From positions 1,660,336-1,724,335 of the forward strand of contig NZ_FUWZ01000001.1 of NCBI RefSeq assembly GCF_900167135.1: a stretch of DNA of 64,000 nt. Reading direction: 5' to 3'. Position 1 is the stretch's first letter; the number at the start of each line of letters is the position of its first letter. The notes beneath the pieces are model-generated. The model saw only the letters and a program-made list of their open reading frames with translations, was not told the origin of the DNA and searched no databases. The DNA comes from Chitinophaga eiseniae (GTDB taxonomy: Bacteria > Bacteroidota > Bacteroidia > Chitinophagales > Chitinophagaceae). Positions 33,901 through 42,140 of this stretch are shown here, one piece after another. Made by a program: the position numbers and the translations under genes.

Positions 33901-34296
33901 ATTGCTACGTTCTTTACGCGTAACAACAATGACGTTATTCTGGATAGTATAGGTGAAGGGCTGATTCTCGAAGATCTTGTCGAGGGCTTCGGGTACGGAG
34001 TTGTCCATGAGGTTAAGGTTGACCGGCTTGGAATCGCGGAGGTTGTCGGACTCCACGAAGAAGGAGTAGCCACTTTGTTTCCGGACGGACTGGAGTACGT
34101 CGCGCAGCGGTGTGTTACTGGCGGTAAGGGATATCCGTTGTGAATAAACGCTGGCAGTTACCTGCAGGTTGAATAAAAATAACAATGCGATTAATTTCAT
34201 GGCCACAATGATTATGAGCGTGTGACGGCCCTGCGGGGAGGGGATTTTCCGCAAAGAAAATTCCGTTCCCACCTTGGTGGGTACATTATATTCCAT
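30913..34296 (-). CDS. SusC/RagA TonB-linked outer-membrane protein with STN domain, mosaic
   Basis: 1,127 residues from 34296, or 1,095 from the ATG at 34200 (MKLIALLFLFNLQVTA, the more usual signal peptide). Domains in order: STN domain (about residues 55-125, LTASNTPLRDVLQSVRKQSG), carboxypeptidase-like domain (about 150-220), plug (LLTLQGRVPGVFIQQ, FFVIDGVPYP, ATAIYGSRAANGAILITTKKG) and a 22-strand barrel. The STN domain marks a transducer that signals through FecR to the ECF sigma factor encoded upstream. Bases up to about 33.5 kb (N-terminal 270 residues) are GC-rich like the host, the rest is AT-rich like the island; see separate entry. Confidence 0.95.
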   Translation of the reverse strand: MEYNVPTKVGTEFSLRKIPSPQGRHTLIIIVAMKLIALLFLFNLQVTASVYSQRISLTASNTPLRDVLQSVRKQSGYSFFVESDNLRDSKPVNLNLMDNSVPEALDKIFENQPFTYTIQNNVIVVTRKERSNLSGADFLTFDSGAPDSTKVVYVQGSVRDDKGQPLVGVSVRVKGGGTGTVTKPDGTYTLKTNAAATLIFSYIGYLSREIKAQQGEIDVVLKQLNTALDQVQVIAYGTTTKRTSTGNIGTVSAEVIERQPVSNPLLTLQGRVPGVFIQQTTGVAAGNINVNIQGVNSLAQGTSPFFVIDGVPYPPVNPNPSIMTAAIGGSGGSTLNYVNPGDIESITVLKDADATAIYGSRAANGAILITTKKGKPGNTRVDVDFQTGFSKVSRQPKLLNTTDYIRLRKEAKKNDNSTISYTNDYDISGAWDSTKTTNWQKMLVGGSAQFTNAQAAISGGTEHTQFYVGGGYLKQTTVTPGDFADTRENVHMSFNHKSNNQKFRMSFSGTYVNDDNSMMNIDLMSKVVTLPPNAPQLYKEDGTLSWGLIPGTSRYTLDNPIAYITRRYKGATNNTIGNIELGYMALPGLEISSSAGYNNLQIAESAITPQSSFSPALPINLRKVNLSNKSTASWIIEPKIKYKKDFNNGKLDILIGSSFQQKKDNALLTAGGGFIDDAQLENIANAPNITAQPYIVTYRYNGFYSRINYNHRDKYLITLAGRRDGTTRFGSANRFANFYSVAGAWIFSDERFSKNSLPWLSLGKLKISYGTTGNDQIPDYLYLSLYNNITTPILYQQTVGIQPTGLSNPYLQWELTKKLNLGIDVGVLNNQILFSANYNINRSSNQLITYPLGLVTGFIGVNQNIDATIQNTGFEFQLDVSPLKSKKVIWNISANLTIPTNKLIEFKDLDKTTFRLTYEVGQPVNIAKVFPFLGVNPNTGLYQYRAADGKATSIPNSITDRTEIINTSPKYYGSISNTISFKGLTLDFLFQFVKKMGATNRMTLTGFPGVITQMPTAIQDRWRRPGDVATYQMVSSENFDAVMAYYALGSSSANYEDASFIKLRNLRLSYTCPHSWAKKIKINTARFFIQGQNLLTISNFFGTDPETAFLSVLPPLRTITFGLHLNI
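33440..33540. other. Composition junction inside susC
   Basis: Reading leftwards the DNA changes within about 100 bases from GC-rich (33541-33600: 32 of 60 bases G or C; 33721-33780: 34 of 60) to AT-rich (31681-31740: 20 of 60). The junction falls on the codons for NPLLTLQGRVPGVFIQQ, one of the most conserved SusC segments and thus a natural place for homologous exchange between paralogues. The reading frame is kept across it. Confidence 0.7.
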
Positions 34297-34433
34297 ATCT
34301 TTGTCTGGTTGAAAATTGTGAAAAATTGTAAGAGCAGTTTTTTAACGAAATTCAATCCTGCCGGGAGTGTTGGTCGCACTTCCGGTTTCGTTTTAGTAAG
34401 TGTTTTTTTTGTTTTTGTGATGTTTGACTGATG

Positions 34434-35552
34434 CTAATGAACGTTGACTTTCCTTCCGTCTAGTTTGAATGTTAGTTTTGTTCCCATTTCGATAATGTTA
34501 ATGACTTGCTGAAGATTCAGGTTCCTGGAAATTTCTGCGTCAAATCGTTTGTTCAGAGGAAGGGTGCTGTTGTAGGTGAACTCAACATCGTACCATCTGC
34601 CAATTTGTTGTAGAACTTCTTTTAAAGGGGTGTCATTAAATACAAACAATCCGTCTTTCCATGCTATGACGTCTTCGGCTTTGACTGACTTTACTTCAAA
34701 GTCGTTACCAATCAGGGTAGCTTGCTGACCAGGCTTAAGAGAGTGGGTCGTGGATGAAGCGAGGGGCGTGATATCCACGCTGCCTTCTGCGAGCGTGGTG
34801 ATATCAGGCTGGTGGAGATAACAGCATACATTGAAATGTGTGCCGGTCACCTTGATGCTTTGTTGCAGGCTAGAGACTATAAAAGGTTGCTGTTGATGTT
34901 TTGCTACTTCAAAATAGGCTTCCCCCACCAGGTGCACACGGCGCTCTTTGCCGGTGAAAGGTACGGGGTAAGTGATGCTGGACTCGGCATTCAGCACCAC
35001 CTTGCTGCCATCAGGAAGCACGACCTGGTACTGACCGGCTCGGGGGGTAGTGATCGTATTGTACACAGGCCGCTCTCCCGATAGTTTTAATGGTTGCCTG
35101 GAGGTGGAATAGTAATTTAATATACCCGAACCCTGTTGTGCGAGCACTCCCGGGGCAGCAGCAATGCTGTCCGGCGTATCGCCGAGAGGGACCTGCCGGC
35201 CGTCGGACAAGGTGAGCATGGCCTTATTGCCACCCGGGCGGATCGCCGCCATCATCTTGTCCTGCACCGGACCGGTTTTGTTGTTCGTCTTAATATATAA
35301 GGTATAGGATAATACAGATACAAATGCTACTGCAGCGGCCATCAGATACCATGCGCCGGACGATCCATGCCTCCCGATCCTCAACCTGGCCCAGATCTCC
35401 CGTTTGATCCTGGCGTAGTCCACATTATACGCCACCGGTTCCTGCTGCCGGCAGAGATCAAGGTACCAGTCTTCTACCAGCGCCTTCTCTTCCGGTGTGC
35501 AATCACCTCGCTCCACACGGTCCAATAAATCTTTGGTTTCCTGGTCGCTCAT
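34434..35552 (-). CDS. FecR-family anti-sigma factor
   Basis: 372 residues. Cytosolic N-terminal domain (residues 1-65), one membrane helix (about 67-88, YLMAAAVAFVSVLSYTLYI), periplasmic FecR domain (GQYQVVLPDGSKVVLNAESS, ITYPVPF, VHLVGEAYFEVAKH) and a C-terminal STN-like domain (PLKEVLQQIGRWYDVEFTY). It holds the ECF sigma factor until the STN domain of SusC signals substrate binding. It lies 137 bp before susC and 189 bp after the sigma gene on the same strand. The last 100 codons are noticeably more AT-rich (34441-34500: 21 of 60 G or C) than the rest, a second hint of exchange. Confidence 0.95.
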   Translation of the reverse strand: MSDQETKDLLDRVERGDCTPEEKALVEDWYLDLCRQQEPVAYNVDYARIKREIWARLRIGRHGSSGAWYLMAAAVAFVSVLSYTLYIKTNNKTGPVQDKMMAAIRPGGNKAMLTLSDGRQVPLGDTPDSIAAAPGVLAQQGSGILNYYSTSRQPLKLSGERPVYNTITTPRAGQYQVVLPDGSKVVLNAESSITYPVPFTGKERRVHLVGEAYFEVAKHQQQPFIVSSLQQSIKVTGTHFNVCCYLHQPDITTLAEGSVDITPLASSTTHSLKPGQQATLIGNDFEVKSVKAEDVIAWKDGLFVFNDTPLKEVLQQIGRWYDVEFTYNSTLPLNKRFDAEISRNLNLQQVINIIEMGTKLTFKLDGRKVNVH

Positions 35553-35741
35553 ACTAAATTTAAGTTAGATGGTATACATTCACAATGATGGTTCATGGGG
35601 TCAGGGATCGGACAATCGTTCACCGCTCTCACTGATATAATAACGCACTGAAAAAAGAACGGTAGAAGGAAGGTTATTAAATTTTTAACTTTTTGTAAAT
35701 AATGCATTTCGTTTTTACAAATAGTTTAGAAATGAAAGGGG

Positions 35742-36284
35742 CTAAAAATAGCTCAACTTCGTCCGCAAAATCCGGATAGCATTGTGGATCTGCTTACGCA
35801 CCGTCTCGGTAGACGTACTGGTACGCTCCGCAATCGTCTTGTAATCGCAATGCTGCTTGCGGCTCAGTTCAAACGTCAGCCGCATCCGCTCCGGCAACCG
35901 GGAAATCTCCATCTCTATCTGCCGCTGCAGCTCCCGCTCCCGCACCTGTATCTCTGTACACTCCGATGCACTCACATAATGTCTTAAAGTGGCCAGGTAC
36001 TTTTCCCGTACCTTCTCCCGCCGGTAATCATTGATGATCCGGTTACGCACCGTCGTATACAACAATAATCTTAAGGGAATGGCATCCTGTATGCTGCCAT
36101 GACGGATCAGGGAATGGAAAGTCTCCTGTACCACATCCTGCGACGCACACTCGTCACGAAGCATCCGCAACGCATGCCGGTACAGAATAGCCCAATAACG
36201 GTTGTAAATTTCTGTGAAACATTCAACGATGCCCTCATTATAACCGGCAACCAGCTCACTATCACTTAATGCATGGTAGGTCAT
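35742..36284 (-). CDS. ECF RNA polymerase sigma factor
   Basis: 180 residues, typical of the Bacteroidota FecI-like sigma-70 group. Region 2 is visible (FTEIYNRYWAILYRHALRM, ASQDVVQETFHSL) and region 4 at the C-terminus (LPERMRLTFELSRKQHCDY, TVRKQIHNAIRILR). It would direct transcription of the susC operon when freed from FecR. First gene of the sigma-fecR-susC-susD-trx series on the minus strand. Confidence 0.95.
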   Translation of the reverse strand: MTYHALSDSELVAGYNEGIVECFTEIYNRYWAILYRHALRMLRDECASQDVVQETFHSLIRHGSIQDAIPLRLLLYTTVRNRIINDYRREKVREKYLATLRHYVSASECTEIQVRERELQRQIEMEISRLPERMRLTFELSRKQHCDYKTIAERTSTSTETVRKQIHNAIRILRTKLSYF

Positions 36285-36440
36285 ATTATAAATAACAGGT
36301 TTCAGTGGCAGCGGAATAAATTAAAAGTTGCCACCTATACCCAAGGAACGATGTCAAAAAAGACACGGTTGTAAGTCATTTGTTAATACAAAAATGTATG
36401 GAGAGTAATTTAATGGGGTAAACAAGGAGGTGTAAAACAA

Positions 36441-36467
36441 CAAAACCAGCCATGGCGGCTGGTTTTG
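36441..36467 (-). terminator. Terminator of the RibD-C/VOC operon
   Basis: CAAAACCAGCC (36441-36451) pairs with GGCTGGTTTTG (36457-36467); on the minus strand it is followed by TTGTTTT. It lies 15 bases after the reductase stop. Confidence 0.85.
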
Positions 36468-36481
36468 TGCAATAGTTGTTT

Positions 36482-37090
36482 TTAGTCTAATATGACGTCG
36501 TAGCCGTTCTTGTTAACAATATACCTGAACCAGACAACCCCCGACCTGAACGTATGCATCTGCTGCATAAACATCTGCACCTTGTCCGCCCCGCCGGGAA
36601 ACAACGGCATACCCCTCCCCAACACCACCGGATGCACCCACAGATGAAACTCGTCCACCAGCCCCAGGTGGGTCAACGCTCCCACCAGCTGCCCGCTGCC
36701 ATACACCATAATGTTTTTCTCCGGACCAGGACGCGGCTGCTTCAAAGCCGCCACCACCCGCCGCAAATCACCCTTCGCCTGCCGGCTGTTGCTCCAGGGC
36801 AACGTACGGATGGTCTGCGAATACACCACCTTCTGCGTCGTATTCATCATCACGGCATACGCAATGTCATCCCGCGGGAAAAACGAATCAATCTCTACCC
36901 GCTGCCAGTAAGCGGCCATCGCTTCATAGGTATTACGGCCCAGCAACAACGTGTCTGCCTGGTTCAAATCCCGGGTCAGCCGCTCACTCATGTCATTGCC
37001 CCAGCTGGCGAAATGCCAGTCCAGCTCCCGCTGCTGACCAGACATAAACCCGTCCAGCGATATGTTCATGGATACAATCACTTTTCTCAT
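36482..37090 (-). CDS. RibD C-terminal/dihydrofolate-reductase-like protein
   Basis: 202 residues with the family start RKVIVSMNISLDGFMSG, the LLLGRNTYEAM motif, a nucleotide-binding NIMVYGSGQLVGAL and LVDEFHLWVHPVVLGRGMPLF. Members bind NADPH and resemble the reductase domain of RibD; most lack a known substrate. It overlaps the upstream small membrane protein gene by 4 bp, and both probably follow the VOC gene in one transcript. A paralogue lies at 40729-41301. Confidence 0.9.
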   Translation of the reverse strand: MRKVIVSMNISLDGFMSGQQRELDWHFASWGNDMSERLTRDLNQADTLLLGRNTYEAMAAYWQRVEIDSFFPRDDIAYAVMMNTTQKVVYSQTIRTLPWSNSRQAKGDLRRVVAALKQPRPGPEKNIMVYGSGQLVGALTHLGLVDEFHLWVHPVVLGRGMPLFPGGADKVQMFMQQMHTFRSGVVWFRYIVNKNGYDVILD

Positions 37091-37281
37091 ACAATAGTCA
37101 GAGGGTTACTTTGCCTGCGATGACGGGCATAATAAATCTGCCGGCCCAACAACGCACCGGGAATAGATAACGCCGCCCCCAACAGGGAGTACCACGCTGG
37201 TCCGGCATCTTTCATGGTAATCAAACCCACCAGCCACATCACCACCATACCGGTAATAATGGCTAAAATAAGGCGTAACAT
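37087..37281 (-). CDS. Small membrane protein
   Basis: 64 residues with two hydrophobic helices (residues 2-20 and 31-48) and a basic C-terminal tail (YYARHRRQS). The stop overlaps the reductase start by 4 bp, a sign of translational coupling and the main argument that it is real. Function unknown. Confidence 0.65.
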   Translation of the reverse strand: MLRLILAIITGMVVMWLVGLITMKDAGPAWYSLLGAALSIPGALLGRQIYYARHRRQSNPLTIV

Positions 37282-37310
37282 ATAAGCTGTATTTAACTTG
37301 AAGAAAAAGA

Positions 37311-37796
37311 CTACTTGCCGTCAAAGGCGTCCTGCAAGCCCTGCATGTCCAGCTTATTCATGCCCATCATGGCCTGCATGGCGCGGCCCGCTTTCTGCCG
37401 GTCCGCCGCCCCCAGCAATTGTCCCAAAAGGGTAGGTACCACCTGCCAGGATACCCCAAACGGGTCTTTCAGCCAGCCGCACCGCCCTTCCTTGCCGCCA
37501 TTGGCGGTAAGGCCGTTCCAGTAATGGTCCACTTCTTCCTGCGTCTCACAGGAAATCACAAAAGAAACCGCTTCGTTAAAGGTAAAATGAGGACCTCCGT
37601 TCAACGCAATAAAGGTCAGGTCCTTCAGCCGGAAAGTTGCTGTCATCAGTGTACCTTCGGGCAGCGGCGCGCCGGCGCCATACCGGCTGATACCACAGAC
37701 TTCCACCTTTGGGAAAACATCCTGGTAAAACTGGATCGCTGTTTCTGCATTGTCATTAAACCACAGAAAAGGGGTAATTTGTTGTTCGTTTTTCAT
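37311..37796 (-). CDS. VOC-family protein (PhnB/3-demethylubiquinone methyltransferase-like)
   Basis: 161 residues from the ATG at 37796 (MKNEQQITPFLWFNDNAETA), the standard start of this family; the frame extends 27 residues further without support. Visible motifs: FYQDVFPKVEV, GTLMTATFRL, FIALNGGPHFTFNEAVSFVI and GWLKDPFGVSWQVVP. The fold is that of glyoxalase and bleomycin-binding proteins; the reaction is unknown. It is the first of three minus-strand genes and diverges from the GlxA-type regulator at 37934. Confidence 0.9.
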   Translation of the reverse strand: MKNEQQITPFLWFNDNAETAIQFYQDVFPKVEVCGISRYGAGAPLPEGTLMTATFRLKDLTFIALNGGPHFTFNEAVSFVISCETQEEVDHYWNGLTANGGKEGRCGWLKDPFGVSWQVVPTLLGQLLGAADRQKAGRAMQAMMGMNKLDMQGLQDAFDGK

Positions 37797-37933
37797 AATT
37801 GTTGCATTTTGTGAAACTTTCTGATCCAAAGGTACCCCGCTGTCCGCTAGAAGAAGGGGTGGTGTAGAGACATTCAAAGGGTTGTTTGCGACTTTTTACA
37901 TCCTTAACTTTATATAAATTCCTTCCGGTTATT

Positions 37934-38929
37934 ATGAAACACGTATCCATCCTTGTCCTCAATGACGCCGTGATGGCCAGTATTGTAGATCCCCACATGA
38001 TGCTCTCCGGCGTGAATGGCTTTCTCGAAGATGCCGGTAAACCGCCGGCCTTTAAACTACAACTGTTAGGACTTACCCCCATGGTAAAACAGTACAACGG
38101 CCTGTTCAGTGTACATACGGATAAAATGCTGAAAGAGGTGAAACGTACAGACCTGGTGATCATCCCGGCTATCGCCGGCGATTTTGAAGCTACCTTGTAC
38201 AAAAACAGGGAATTCATCCCCTGGATTATCCGCCAATATAAAGAAAATGGCGCAGATGTAGCCAGCCTCTGCTCCGGTGCTTTTGTGCTGGCCGCCACCG
38301 GCCTGCTCGACGGCCTCGAATGCTCCAGCCACTGGGCATCGGCCAACCTGTTCCGGCAACTGTTCCCCGACGTGGTGCTGGTCAACGGCCGCATCGTCAC
38401 GGAACAACAAGGCCTCTACTCCAGCGGCGGCGCCAATTCCTACTGGAACCTGCTGCTGCACCTGGTAGAGAAATATACCGACCGGGAAACAGCCATCATG
38501 GCCTCTAAAGTATATGCGCTGGACATCGACCGCACCAGCCAGTCACCTTTCGCCATGTTCAGCGGACAGAAGAAACATGAAGACGCTCCCATCCGCCTGG
38601 CACAGGAATACATCGAAGCCAATATACACCAGCGTATCTCCGTAGAGGAACTGTCGGACCGCTTCGCCATCGGCCGCCGCCACTTCGTACGGCGCTTTAA
38701 AAAAGCCACAGACAACACCCCGTTGGAATACATCCAGCGCGTACGCATGGAAGCAGCCAAAAAGAAACTGGAAAGCAGCAGGATGAACGTCAACGAAGTC
38801 ATGTACGAAGTAGGCTATTCGGACAGTAAAGCTTTTCGTGCTATCTTTAAAAAAATGACAGGCATGCTGCCGGTAGACTACCGTTTAAAATATAATAAAG
38901 AAGCGGCAGTGGAAACCAGCAGCCGCTAA
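37934..38929 (+). CDS. GlxA-type regulator: DJ-1/PfpI domain plus AraC domain
   Basis: 331 residues from the ATG at 37934 (MKHVSILVLNDAVM); an upstream ATG at 37886 adds 16 poorly fitting residues. Residues 1-190 form a DJ-1-like domain with the Cys elbow ADVASLCSGAFVLAATGLLDG; residues 220-320 form two helix-turn-helices (ISVEELSDRFAIGRRHFVRR and NVNEVMYEVGYSDSKAFRAI). It probably regulates the divergent VOC/reductase operon 137 bp away. The next regulator gene follows after 9 bp. Confidence 0.92.
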   Translation: MKHVSILVLNDAVMASIVDPHMMLSGVNGFLEDAGKPPAFKLQLLGLTPMVKQYNGLFSVHTDKMLKEVKRTDLVIIPAIAGDFEATLYKNREFIPWIIRQYKENGADVASLCSGAFVLAATGLLDGLECSSHWASANLFRQLFPDVVLVNGRIVTEQQGLYSSGGANSYWNLLLHLVEKYTDRETAIMASKVYALDIDRTSQSPFAMFSGQKKHEDAPIRLAQEYIEANIHQRISVEELSDRFAIGRRHFVRRFKKATDNTPLEYIQRVRMEAAKKKLESSRMNVNEVMYEVGYSDSKAFRAIFKKMTGMLPVDYRLKYNKEAAVETSSR

Positions 38930-38938
38930 TCCTGCAAC

Positions 38939-39724
38939 ATGATCATGGAACAACTGGGCAGCGGCACCTTTCTGGGTAAAAACAAAGTCAATTACCATCT
39001 TTCCGGTATCATCCTGTCGGAAACGGTATACCACGCGGCAGTGTCGGAAGACTGGCACCACCACGCCAACCCTCATTGCTCACTGGTGTTGGAAGGCGGT
39101 AACTTCGAACACCGCCGTTACTATCAACAGGAAGTACTGCCCGGAAAACTGGTCCGCTACGCCTCTTTCGAAGAACACCGTAACCTGCAAACGCTGCATC
39201 CCTCGCGTAACCTGAACCTGGAAGTGGAACCGGCTTTTTTCGAAACCTACGGCCTGTCGGAAATCACCTGGGAAAGCCTTCCCGAACATGCGCTGCAACT
39301 GGCGGTCCTGCAGCTCTATAAAGAGCGCGACCTGCTGCCGGAACAGGATACGCTGGCCCATTCCATCCTGCTGCAGCATTGGGGCCCTGCCGTGAAGACC
39401 GGCAAAGGCACGCCCGTATGGGTACACCGGCTGCGCCAACTGTTGCACGACCGCTGGGATACGCCGCTGTCGCTCGACACCCTGGCAGCCGAAATGGACA
39501 TGCACCCGGTATCGCTCTCCAAATATTTTCCGCTCTATTTTCAGGGTACCATCGGGGAGTATCTCCGTAAAATAAAAGTAGGCAGATCGCTGGCGCTGGT
39601 GCGCGATAAAAAACAATCCCTCACCGGCATCGCCCTGCAATGCGGCTTCTTTGACCAGAGCCATTTTATCCGTAATTTCAAACAATACACCGGCTACCTG
39701 CCGGGCGCCTTCCGTAAACTGTAA
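38939..39724 (+). CDS. AraC-family transcriptional regulator
   Basis: 261 residues. The N-terminal half is a cupin-like sensor with WHHHANPHCSLVLEGG, a His cluster that may bind a metal or small ligand. The C-terminal AraC domain has LSLDTLAAEMDMHPVSLSKY and SLTGIALQCGFFDQSHFIRN followed by YLPGAFRK. It starts 9 bp after the GlxA-type gene and is probably co-transcribed. The S41 peptidase gene behind it is a possible target. Confidence 0.92.
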   Translation: MIMEQLGSGTFLGKNKVNYHLSGIILSETVYHAAVSEDWHHHANPHCSLVLEGGNFEHRRYYQQEVLPGKLVRYASFEEHRNLQTLHPSRNLNLEVEPAFFETYGLSEITWESLPEHALQLAVLQLYKERDLLPEQDTLAHSILLQHWGPAVKTGKGTPVWVHRLRQLLHDRWDTPLSLDTLAAEMDMHPVSLSKYFPLYFQGTIGEYLRKIKVGRSLALVRDKKQSLTGIALQCGFFDQSHFIRNFKQYTGYLPGAFRKL

Positions 39725-39801
39725 TTTTTTCCCGGATACTAATTCTGTACAATTCTGGCACCCCGCCGAAAGGTAGCTTTGTGCCATTAATCCATGTCAA
39801 C

Positions 39802-40782
39802 ATGAAAAAATGGTATAGCCTCATGGTTACCTGCCTGTGCCTGTCAACGGTCTACGGGCAAACGGTAACTTCCGCCGAAAAACAGGCGGTCATCCGCCAG
39901 TCCGCACAGCTGCTGGAACAACACTATGTGTATCCCGACAAAGGCAAGCTGCTGGCGGCCGCGCTGCTGCAAAAAGAAAGAGACCTGACGAAGGGAACGG
40001 ACAGCGTAAAGGTTTTCGCAAAGGCGGTCACGAAATTGTTACGGCAAACCGTACAAGACGGACATATCTTCCTCAAATTTGACCCGGAACTGGTAAGAGA
40101 GCTGAATGCGCCGCGGGCCAAAGGCGATAGCGCCAAAGACCCGTTTCACTATAGTGAAAGGGCCGCTAATATCAACTATGGTTTCCTGGAGGTGAAAGTG
40201 CTGGAGGGGAACATCGGTTATATCCGGCTGGCAGAAATCAATCTGTCACCGCAAAGCGTGGATGTGCTGAAAGCAGCGATGACGATGGTACAGCATACAC
40301 AGGCGCTGATCCTGGACCTGCGCGATAATGGTGGCGGCGGCAGCGCCATCGGCCTGGTGCTGGAAGGATATTTTGTGAAAGCAGGCACTCCGCTGCTGGA
40401 GGTGAAAAACCGGAACGGAAAAAATGAAGTAATGAAAGCGGAAGCGCTCAGCGGTACACGACCATACGAGCGGCCACTGTATATATTGGTGAACGATGAC
40501 ACGGCATCTGCAGCAGAAGCCATCGCGTTCGAATTGCAATATATGAAACGCGCCACGATCGTGGGACAACGTACAGCGGGCGGTGCGCACATGAACGAAC
40601 TTTACCCGGCCAATAACCGGTTCCTGTTGTCGGTATCCATTGCGGCGCCGGTATTTCCGGGCACGAGCCAAAGCTGGGAGCTGACCGGCATACAACCGGA
40701 TATTGTTACCACCAGCAGGGAAGAAGATTTACCGGTGGTACTGGGGCTTATAAAAAAGGACCACGATACCGCACGGAAATGA
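39802..40782 (+). CDS. S41-family peptidase (IRBP/tail-specific-protease-like), secreted
   Basis: 326 residues from the ATG at 39802, which begins a clear signal peptide (MKKWYSLMVTCLCLSTVYGQ). The core is NIGYIRLAEINLS, ALILDLRDNGGGGSAIG and the catalytic Ser segment VNDDTASAAEAIAFEL, followed by TIVGQRTAGGAHMN, all typical of S41 (C-terminal processing protease fold). No PDZ domain is visible, as in the retinol-binding-protein-like branch. The 3' end overlaps the convergent reductase gene by 54 bp. Confidence 0.9.
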   Translation: MKKWYSLMVTCLCLSTVYGQTVTSAEKQAVIRQSAQLLEQHYVYPDKGKLLAAALLQKERDLTKGTDSVKVFAKAVTKLLRQTVQDGHIFLKFDPELVRELNAPRAKGDSAKDPFHYSERAANINYGFLEVKVLEGNIGYIRLAEINLSPQSVDVLKAAMTMVQHTQALILDLRDNGGGGSAIGLVLEGYFVKAGTPLLEVKNRNGKNEVMKAEALSGTRPYERPLYILVNDDTASAAEAIAFELQYMKRATIVGQRTAGGAHMNELYPANNRFLLSVSIAAPVFPGTSQSWELTGIQPDIVTTSREEDLPVVLGLIKKDHDTARK

Positions 40783-41301
40783 AGTGGCACTGATCAGTTT
40801 CAGGGACAGCCGCTGTTCCAGCTGATGGAAGATAGGCAGCCCTTTACCGATGGCCACCGGATTCACGAACAGGTAAAATTCATCGATGAGCGCTTCCTGT
40901 ATCAGGCTGGCCGCCAGTTTACTGCCCCCGTAGGTGATGATATCCCCTCCGGGGGATTTTTTTAGACGGGCTACTTCTTCGGGCAACGCTTCATTAACGA
41001 GTACCGTGTTCTGCCAGCCATGTTCGGTCTGCGTGCGGGAGAAGACCATTTTAGGGAGATCATTCATGCGATGCGTGTATGCGTCGGCGATATCGGGATC
41101 GCCGGCGCGGGCTGTCCATGCAGGGATGAATGTGTCTGCCAGTTTGCGTCCTATCAGGATGAGGTCTACGGGTTTGGTCAGGGCCAGTGCGTGATCTTTC
41201 AGCTGCTGGTCCCATTCAGGGGTAAGCCAGTCTGTATCGCCCTGTGCGTCGGCTACAAAGCCGTCTACACTTACCTGCATCTGAAGTATCAGCTTTCTCA
41301 T
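40729..41301 (-). CDS. RibD C-terminal/dihydrofolate-reductase-like protein (second copy)
   Basis: 190 residues: RKLILQMQVSVDGFVAD, LILIGRKLADTFIP, IITYGGSKLAASLI and LIDEFYLFVNPVAIGKGLPIF. Same family as the gene at 36482-37090 but clearly diverged, so not a recent duplicate. It converges on the S41 gene with a 54-bp overlap in the coding ends. Substrate unknown. Confidence 0.9.
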   Translation of the reverse strand: MRKLILQMQVSVDGFVADAQGDTDWLTPEWDQQLKDHALALTKPVDLILIGRKLADTFIPAWTARAGDPDIADAYTHRMNDLPKMVFSRTQTEHGWQNTVLVNEALPEEVARLKKSPGGDIITYGGSKLAASLIQEALIDEFYLFVNPVAIGKGLPIFHQLEQRLSLKLISATSFPCGIVVLFYKPQYHR

Positions 41302-41377
41302 GAGGATATTTTTGAGGGTGCTGATACAAACTTACAGGTTAATAACATTTTTGACAGGGTGTGAATCCGTCAAACCT

Positions 41378-42082
41378 TTAGAAGAGAATATATTTTGCGT
41401 GGTAGTTATTGAACGGCACCAGCGTGTCCATCACCGGCAACGGCCGGATGGGGATCACGGTGTCGGTATGAAAAGTCTCCCGTTCTTCTCCGTCGTAAGG
41501 CTCGCCCGAACGGATATAGCGGCCGGTAGAGAGGTTGTACTCTTCGCTGATGATCATCCCTTGTCCATCGGATTCGGTACGGCTGTAACCTATCAGTTCA
41601 AAATGCTGGTGCTGGTAGCGGTAGAGGTATTCCGCGGTTCCGCGCAGCAATGATATCCTGACGGTGAGCACACCCTTGCTGACAAGCACGGAATCGAGGT
41701 TGATGGCGTCATGGGCCCCTTCGCCGCCATCCGGCAGTATGGCTGTTTCAGACGTCGCCGCCAGCTGATATTGGCCATCGGGCCGGCCAAAAAGCACCTG
41801 GAGGCGATAAGGCTTTTCGGCGGAGGTGGTGTCGTGCATCACCACCACGGAATCGCTGACATTGTCTTTGTTAAGATCGCCGGTGGCGGCACAGATAAAG
41901 ACATTGTAAGGTGACGGCGGGGCGGTAGGAGGTGGTGCTGTTGGCGCAGCGGCTACCGGCGCGGTCGTCGTCGTTTGTGCGGTATCGTTAGTAGCGGTAT
42001 GTTGGGGCCGGTTGTTGCAACCGGTGGTTATCAGCAGGTACATGGCGGGTAACCAAACAACCAGGGTAATGTATCGTTTCAT
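41378..42082 (-). CDS. Lipoprotein with FG-GAP-like segment
   Basis: 234 residues, lipobox ITTGC with lipidated Cys22, then a low-complexity linker of Thr, Ala and Pro (about residues 30-57). The folded part begins FICAATGDLNKDNVSDSVVV, which resembles a calcium-binding FG-GAP/VCBS repeat (D-x-N-x-D), and has further beta strands. Probably surface or periplasmic. It follows the GH16 gene by 58 bp on the same strand and may be co-transcribed. Function unknown. Confidence 0.75.
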   Translation of the reverse strand: MKRYITLVVWLPAMYLLITTGCNNRPQHTATNDTAQTTTTAPVAAAPTAPPPTAPPSPYNVFICAATGDLNKDNVSDSVVVMHDTTSAEKPYRLQVLFGRPDGQYQLAATSETAILPDGGEGAHDAINLDSVLVSKGVLTVRISLLRGTAEYLYRYQHQHFELIGYSRTESDGQGMIISEEYNLSTGRYIRSGEPYDGEERETFHTDTVIPIRPLPVMDTLVPFNNYHAKYILF

Positions 42083-42140
42083 CTTATCAGGTTAATGATT
42101 GATTCCCGCCAAACTACTGAAAATAATGGGGATGGCAAAG

